Below are positions 59,434 to 64,000 of a stretch of 64,000 bases of DNA, piece by piece (the first letter of the stretch is position 1; each line of letters opens with the position of its first letter). The translations under genes were made by a program, and so were the position numbers. The notes beneath the pieces are model-generated. The model made no database searches. It saw only the letters and a list, made by a program, of their open reading frames with translations, and was not told the DNA's origin. Origin of the DNA: Aureimonas ureilytica (lineage in GTDB: Bacteria; Pseudomonadota; Alphaproteobacteria; Rhizobiales; Rhizobiaceae); NCBI RefSeq assembly GCF_001475935.1, contig NZ_LDQA01000069.1, positions 1-64,000 of the forward strand, in the 5' to 3' direction.

Positions 59434-60234
59434 ATGTGCCGCCTACTCGCCTATGCCGGGACGCCGCTGTTTCTGGAAGATCTCCTGATCCGCCCGGAAG
59501 GCTCCCTCGTGTCGCAATCCATGGCCGCGCGCGAGGCGCGCACCGTGGTGAACGGAGATGGCTGCGGCCTTGGCTGGTATGGCGAGCGGGCCGAGCCCGG
59601 CCTGTATCGCGGTATTCTGCCGGCTTGGTCGGACGCCAATCTCACCTCGCTCTGCCGGCAGATCCGCTCCGGCTTGTTTCTGGCCCATGTTCGGGCGGCG
59701 ACCAGCGGCGGCGTCTCCACCAGCAATTGCCACCCTTTCGCCCATGGCCAGCAGCTCTTCATGCACAATGGCCAGATCGGCGGCTATGCGGGCTTGCGCC
59801 GGCGCGTCGAAGGCATGATTTCCGACGCGCTCTATCCCTCGCGCAAGGGCACCTGCGACTCCGAGGCGATCTTTCTGGCCGCCCTCAGCCGTGGGCTGGA
59901 GAGCGATCCCGTCGCGGCGTTTCGCGATACGCTGAGCGAGATCGAGGCAATGCGCGGCGCGGTGTCGGACGAGCCGGTGCGCTTTGCCGCCGTGCATTCG
60001 GACGGCGAGCGGCTCTTCGCCTTTCGCTGGGCGAGCGACGACAAGCCGCCTTCGCTCTATGCCCGCAGCGAGGGGGCGAGTCTTCTCGTCGCCTCCGAGC
60101 CCTGCGGGCGGGACGCGGCGGGCTGGCGCGCCATTCCGCCCGGCAGCGTGCTGGAAGCGGACCGGACGGGACGCATGTTCCTGCGTCCCTTCAATGTCGA
60201 TGCCCCCCATCAAGGCGCGATCCGGGCCGCCTGA
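59434..60234 (+). CDS. Class II glutamine amidotransferase (YafJ/EgtC-like)
   Basis: A 266-residue protein with a class II Ntn-hydrolase domain. The nucleophile Cys is residue 2 (MCRLLAYAG), exposed once Met is removed; DGCGLGWYGERAEPGLYRG, LAHVRAATSGGVSTSNCHPF and FMHNGQIGGY carry the glutamine-binding residues. Such stand-alone glutaminase-like proteins include YafJ and EgtC; no ergothioneine genes are near, so the acceptor is unknown. I used the ATG at 59434. It ends just before a repeat element. Confidence 0.9.
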   Translation: MCRLLAYAGTPLFLEDLLIRPEGSLVSQSMAAREARTVVNGDGCGLGWYGERAEPGLYRGILPAWSDANLTSLCRQIRSGLFLAHVRAATSGGVSTSNCHPFAHGQQLFMHNGQIGGYAGLRRRVEGMISDALYPSRKGTCDSEAIFLAALSRGLESDPVAAFRDTLSEIEAMRGAVSDEPVRFAAVHSDGERLFAFRWASDDKPPSLYARSEGASLLVASEPCGRDAAGWRAIPPGSVLEADRTGRMFLRPFNVDAPHQGAIRAA

Positions 60235-60245
60235 GCGGCTTGGGT

Positions 60246-60290
60246 TAGACCCGGTCGACCGACCCGAAGGGACTGTTCCCGGTTCCTAGG
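60246..60290 (+). repeat. REP/BIME-like intergenic repeat, copy C
   Basis: GACCCGGTCGACCGACCCGA with AGGGACTGTTCCCGGTTCC matches the right half of copy A (1-109), in the same order. It lies in the 58-base gap between the amidotransferase and MFS genes, which converge here. Confidence 0.6.
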
Positions 60291-60292
60291 CC

Positions 60293-61603
60293 TCAGGCCA
60301 GCGCGCGGTTGCGCGTCTCGACCCTGATCCGCGTCACCGCAACGGCGGCCAGAACCAGAAGCGCGGCATAAAGGCCGAGCGCGCCGGCAAAGCTTGCCGC
60401 CATGATCGGGGCGAGCAGCGAGGGCGCGACGAGGCCGCCGAGCCGCGCCATGGCCCCGGCGCTACCCATGCCGGTGGCGCGCAGTTCGGTCGGGTAAAGC
60501 TCGGGCGTGATCACATAGAGCGCGCCCCACGTGCCAAGCAGCGCGAAGCTCAGGATCAGCGTCGCGCTCGCCACCAGCGCATCGCTGAGGCCGAGCCCGT
60601 AGAGCCCGCAGCCGACGGCGCTCAGAAGCAGGAAGCCGATCAGCGTCGGCTTGCGGCCCCATCGCTCCACGCCAAAGGCCGCCAGCGCATAGCCGGGGAT
60701 CTGGGCGAGCGCGACCAGCACCAGAAACCAATGTCCGCGCACAAAGCCGAAGCCTTGTCCCGCGAGCTGAACGGGCAGCCAGACGAAGACGCCGTAATAG
60801 CTCATCGAGACGAGGAACCAGACGGCGAGAACCGGCAGGGTGACGCCGCGCAGCGCCGCCGAAAAGATTGAGCCGCCCTGGCGGGGCGTGGGCAGGGTCA
60901 GCGTGCCGGCGGGAAGCGTGGTGCCGTTGGCGCTGGCAACGCTGTCCAGAATGGCGCGCGCCTCCGCCTCCCGCCCCTTTCGCAGAAGATACATGGGCGA
61001 TTCCGGCACCCAGAAGCGGATGAAGAGCCCGATGATGGCTGGCGCGCCGGTGATGAAGAACAGAACGCGCCAGGGCTCGGCCGCGCCGCTCGACTGCACG
61101 GCGAGGGCGGCGAGCGCCACCAGCACGGTGCCCGGCGCCCAGGCCCCTTCCAGCATGACCAGCCAGCGCCCGCGCTTCTGGGGCGGCAGGAACTCCGCCA
61201 TCATCGCATAGTCCACCGGCAGCGTGCCGCCGACGCCGAGGCCGGTGAGGAAGCGCAGGGCCAGGAGCCAGGTGAAATCGGGCGCGAAGGCCGAGGCGAT
61301 GCCGAATAGGGCGTCGATCAGGATGGTGAGGATCAGGACGCGCCGCCGCCCGATCCGATCCGCCAGCCGCCCAAAGACGAAGGCCCCGACGAGCATTCCC
61401 AGAAAGAACAGCGTGCCGGTTTGCAGCGCTTGCGGCACGGTGAGGCCGAAGCTCGCCGCGATCGAAGCGGCGGTGAAGCCGATCGCCAGAACCTGCATGG
61501 CATCGGCGGCCCAGACGAGGCCGAAGGTCAGAAGCAGCTTGCGTTGGAAGCGGCCGGTGCCGGCAGCCTCCAGGGCGGTTTCGAAGGGCAGGGCTCGGGA
61601 CAT
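60293..61603 (-). CDS. MFS transporter, SV2/NiaP-like (sugar/aromatic acid:H+ symporter type)
   Basis: A 436-residue permease with twelve transmembrane helices. The signature GRLADRIGRRRVLIL follows helix 2, and VGGTLPVDYAMMAEFLPPQKRGRWL, in helix 4 to 5 loop, resembles transporters of niacin and aromatic acids; RFWVPESPMYLLRKGREAEA marks the central loop. The substrate is not determined. It is monocistronic and converges on the amidotransferase gene. Confidence 0.92.
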   Translation of the reverse strand: MSRALPFETALEAAGTGRFQRKLLLTFGLVWAADAMQVLAIGFTAASIAASFGLTVPQALQTGTLFFLGMLVGAFVFGRLADRIGRRRVLILTILIDALFGIASAFAPDFTWLLALRFLTGLGVGGTLPVDYAMMAEFLPPQKRGRWLVMLEGAWAPGTVLVALAALAVQSSGAAEPWRVLFFITGAPAIIGLFIRFWVPESPMYLLRKGREAEARAILDSVASANGTTLPAGTLTLPTPRQGGSIFSAALRGVTLPVLAVWFLVSMSYYGVFVWLPVQLAGQGFGFVRGHWFLVLVALAQIPGYALAAFGVERWGRKPTLIGFLLLSAVGCGLYGLGLSDALVASATLILSFALLGTWGALYVITPELYPTELRATGMGSAGAMARLGGLVAPSLLAPIMAASFAGALGLYAALLVLAAVAVTRIRVETRNRALA

Positions 61604-61903
61604 GGGCTGGAACCAAGGCAGAGGCGCAAGGAGCGCGGGACGGGGCGCTGATTTGGTTCTCCCTTCGCGGCTGCGTCAAGAGACCGCAGTGCGGGAAGAG
61701 CAGCGTGTCCCTGTTGGTCGAACGTGTGTCTAAGGTCGGGAGGCGGGCTCGATGGAGTGTTCAGCCCACCACGCGCCCAGCGAGTATCGTCGTGATTTCG
61801 GGCGGTTAGGCTCGGTGCGCACCCGGTCCGAGGTTTGCCTGATATGGGTCGCCATTCTCGTCACAACCGGAAACGCGGCGGGCGATGATCCGTCCTTCAA
61901 ACA
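61604..61903. other. Gap between the MFS gene and the hslU terminator
   Basis: About 300 bases without a recognisable gene; open frames here are short and overlap. It carries the MFS promoter, which I could not place. Confidence 0.4.
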
Positions 61904-61933
61904 CAAAAAAAGCCGCGCCCTTTCGGACGCGGC
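61904..61933 (-). terminator. Terminator of hslU
   Basis: GCCGCG at 61911-61916 pairs with CGCGGC at 61928-61933 with further pairing inside, and on the minus strand the stem is followed by seven to eight T. It lies 25 bases beyond the hslU stop codon. Confidence 0.85.
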
Positions 61934-61958
61934 CCATGAAAGAGAAGAACAAACGCCG

Positions 61959-63269
61959 TCAGAGAATGAAGCGCGACAGGTCGACATTGCCTGCAATGCC
62001 GTCGAGCGCCTTGCGCACATAGTCGGCATCGACGCGGAAGGTCTCGCCGCCCTTGTCGGGCGCCTCGAAGGAGATGTCGTCCAGCACGCGCTCCATCACC
62101 GTCTGAAGACGCCGTGCGCCGATATTCTCGACCGAGCCGTTCAGCGAAACGGCGAGATCGGCGATCGCGTCGATCGCGTCGTCGGTGATGTCGAGCGTCA
62201 CGTTCTCGGTCTTCATCAGCGCCACATACTGCTTGATGAGTGAGGCTTCGGTCTCCGTCAGGATGCGGCGGAAATCGTCCTTGGTCAGCGCGCGCAACTC
62301 GACGCGGATCGGCAGGCGGCCTTGAAGCTCGGGCAGGAGGTCCGAGGGCTTGGCGACATGGAAGGCGCCGGACGCGATGAAAAGGATATGATCGGTCTTC
62401 ACCGGCCCGTGCTTGGTGGCGACCGTCGTGCCTTCCACCAGCGGCAGAAGATCGCGCTGCACGCCCTCGCGGCTGACGCCTGCGCCGCCGCCCATGCCGT
62501 CCTTGTTGGCGATCTTGTCGATCTCGTCCAGGAAGACGATGCCGTTGTTCTCGACCGCCGCGATGGCGTCGGCAACCAAGGCCTCGTTGTCGAGCAGCTT
62601 GTCGGATTCCTCCGAGATCAGAAGCTCGTAGCTCTCCTTGACGGTGGTACGGCGCGTCTTGGTGCGCCCGCCCATCGCCTTGCCGAACATTTCGGAGAGG
62701 TTGAGGACGCCGATATTGGCGCCGGGCATTCCGGGAATGTCCATGCCGCCCATCGGGTTGGACGTGTCGGCCACCTCGATTTCGATTTCCTTATCGTCCA
62801 GCTCGCCGGCGCGCAGGCGCTTGCGGAAGCTGTCGCGCGTGGCGGGCGAGGCGGTCTTGCCGACGAGCGCGTCGAGCACGCGGTCCTCGGCCCCGGCATG
62901 GGCCTTGGCGCGCACCTCGGCCCGCTTCTTCTCGCGCACGAGGCCGATGCCGATCTCCACGAGATCGCGCACGATCTGCTCGACATCGCGGCCGACATAG
63001 CCGACCTCGGTGAACTTCGTCGCCTCGACCTTGAGGAAGGGCGCGCCGGCGAGCTTCGCCAGACGGCGCGAAATCTCCGTCTTGCCGACGCCGGTGGGTC
63101 CGATCATCAGAATGTTCTTGGGGCTGACCTCCTCGCGCAGCGAACCCGTCAGCTGCTGCCGGCGCCAGCGATTGCGCAGTGCCACGGCCACCGCGCGCTT
63201 GGCCTCGCGCTGCCCGATAATGTGGCGATCCAGCTCGGAAACGATCTCGCGGGGGGAAAAGTCGGTCAT
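61959..63269 (-). CDS. hslU: ATP-dependent protease ATPase subunit HslU (ClpY)
   Basis: A 436-residue AAA+ unfoldase that feeds substrates to HslV. Walker A is [16 protein letters not shown] and Walker [12 protein letters not shown]; the I-domain contains [11 protein letters not shown], and the C-terminal tail that inserts into HslV is intact as VDLSRFIL. The family start [14 protein letters not shown] fits the ATG at 63269. The expected upstream partner hslV is not in the 730 bases that remain in the window, which is unusual because the genes are normally adjacent. Confidence 0.96.
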   Translation of the reverse strand: MTDFSPREIVSELDRHIIGQREAKRAVAVALRNRWRRQQLTGSLREEVSPKNILMIGPTGVGKTEISRRLAKLAGAPFLKVEATKFTEVGYVGRDVEQIVRDLVEIGIGLVREKKRAEVRAKAHAGAEDRVLDALVGKTASPATRDSFRKRLRAGELDDKEIEIEVADTSNPMGGMDIPGMPGANIGVLNLSEMFGKAMGGRTKTRRTTVKESYELLISEESDKLLDNEALVADAIAAVENNGIVFLDEIDKIANKDGMGGGAGVSREGVQRDLLPLVEGTTVATKHGPVKTDHILFIASGAFHVAKPSDLLPELQGRLPIRVELRALTKDDFRRILTETEASLIKQYVALMKTENVTLDITDDAIDAIADLAVSLNGSVENIGARRLQTVMERVLDDISFEAPDKGGETFRVDADYVRKALDGIAGNVDLSRFIL

Positions 63270-63910
63270 GCTTTCAGGGTCTCGTACTGGTCGCCGGAAG
63301 GGTCATGGCGGAAGGAAACAGTGCTGCAGATGGGGAGCGCAAGGAGCCTGTGCCAGAGGGCTCCGCGCGGCAAGGCTGACAGCTGACCGCCGTGCCCATC
63401 TGACGCGCCAAGACCGGGCAGCATCCTCGGCGGAACCCGAGGTCGCTGCCATCCTTGCCCGGCCAATAAAAGAAAACCGGCAGACCCAGCGCTTGTGCGC
63501 GGCGCGATCAGGTCTTTCGACAGGGCACGATCAAGGGGTCGCCAAGCTCGAATCGGCGCGTATCCGCCCACGGATTCAACCTCTGCTCGTTTTACAGGCG
63601 AGCGGATAAAATGAATAGAACGCAATCGATGCGAGTTATCGTATCCCCAAGCTTGGCAAACTTTTCCAACTTCCGAAGCGGAAGATGAGTTTTTTCCGTG
63701 ACAAATTCCGGCCTATGTTATTTTCCCGGCTCTGGGGGCTGTTCCAACCAATGGTTGTTTGTCATTTAAATTTAATTAACCAAACTGTATGTGCCTGCCC
63801 AATTTTATGACCCCTCGGGGGTCGAATGGTGGCGAATTTGCGGTTAGATGAATTTGAGAGCCGGTGCGCGCGGCCTCGTCGCCCGGCTTACGCGGTAGTC
63901 TGCGGAAGGA
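63270..63910. other. Intergenic region, AT-rich on its right side
   Basis: The left 300 bases are ordinary and hold no recognisable gene. From about 63600 the A+T content rises sharply (TTAAATTTAATTAACC at 63768-63783), unlike the rest of the window. An imperfect hairpin (GACCCC..GGGGTC) lies at 63810-63823. This looks like a regulatory region upstream of the short plus-strand frames at 63911. Confidence 0.5.
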
Positions 63911-63970
63911 ATGGCCATGGTTTGTAACTCCTCGTTCTCTCGCCTGTTGATGGTGGACGCGCTGGCGTAA
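63911..63970 (+). CDS. Candidate 19-residue leader peptide
   Basis: The ORF reads MAMVCNSSFSRLLMVDALA and ends in TAA. GCGGAAGGA lies directly before the first ATG and at good spacing (seven bases) to a second at 63917. Its stop codon overlaps the next start as TAATG, an arrangement for translational coupling. I do not recognise the peptide. It could be a chance frame, but the ribosome site and overlap argue for translation. Confidence 0.35.
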   Translation: MAMVCNSSFSRLLMVDALA

Positions 63971-64000
63971 TGAAGGATGGGTTCAGCTTGATGCTCGAAG
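63970..64000 (+). CDS. Start of an ORF cut by the window edge
   Basis: From the ATG overlapping the preceding stop codon, the frame reads MKDGFSLMLE and is open to the last base. The remainder lies outside the window, so nothing can be said about its product. Confidence 0.3.
   Translation, partial: MKDGFSLMLE

Noticed and set aside
63266-63625. A 119-codon frame upstream of and overlapping hslU by four bases
   Set aside because: It is in the hslV position but has no Thr-protease N-terminus or other HslV features, and its composition looks non-coding.

Overview
This 64 kb window is a GC-rich (about two thirds G+C) chromosomal segment from an alphaproteobacterium, most likely a member of the Hyphomicrobiales (Rhizobiales), possibly Aurantimonadaceae-like; that placement comes from gene content and synteny, not from a database search. 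Almost every gene is an ordinary single-copy chromosomal gene. The core is the replication-origin and partition neighbourhood: parB-parA-rsmG-mnmG, mnmE, rho, hemJ, hemE, a probable oriC at about 41.4-41.8 kb, then maf-aroE-coaE-dnaQ, secB, fxsA, a Tim44-domain protein, mltA-smr-xre. Four parS-like 16-mers lie at 6.3, 28.0, 46.9 and 57.9 kb, around the candidate origin.

Layout. 1-8.3 kb: ankyrin protein, nhaA behind a structured leader that looks like an nhaA-I (Li+) riboswitch, a Tat-type esterase, htpX, a SDHAF4-like protein, a secreted nuclease, sugE behind a clear guanidine-II (mini-ykkC) riboswitch, cfa and a DUF1003 protein. 8.3-10.9 kb: a gene-poor stretch with small proteins, including a 25-codon ORF with a maximal Shine-Dalgarno and its own terminator. 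10.9-18.6 kb: a galactitol-type PTS operon, acs, an AI-2E-family permease, a DedA protein, yggS. 18.7-25.4 kb: leuS-lptE-holA, an LprI-like protein, a LysR regulator, and a gene apparently split into an HTH half and a 2TM half.

25.4-41.2 kb: parB, parA, rsmG, mnmG, Uma2, GNAT, mnmE, a YqjI-like PadR repressor with two palindromic operators, arsC, ybaK, rho, gluconate permease and kinase, hemJ, an AAA ATPase, hemE. 41.2-50.8 kb: oriC and the maf-to-xre block described above, with a PAS-GGDEF cyclase inserted. 50.9-64 kb: an RND efflux operon ending in a GT29-like glycosyltransferase, a DUF1402 protein, an Lrp regulator divergent from an Asp/Glu racemase, a class II amidotransferase, an MFS transporter, hslU without an adjacent hslV, and an AT-rich stretch leading into a possible leader peptide and a gene cut off by the window edge.

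No rRNA, tRNA, CRISPR array, prophage or insertion sequence was seen. The least ordinary material is in the intergenic DNA: riboswitches, the origin, a REP/BIME-like repeat family, tandem 19-mers, paired operators and small ORFs.
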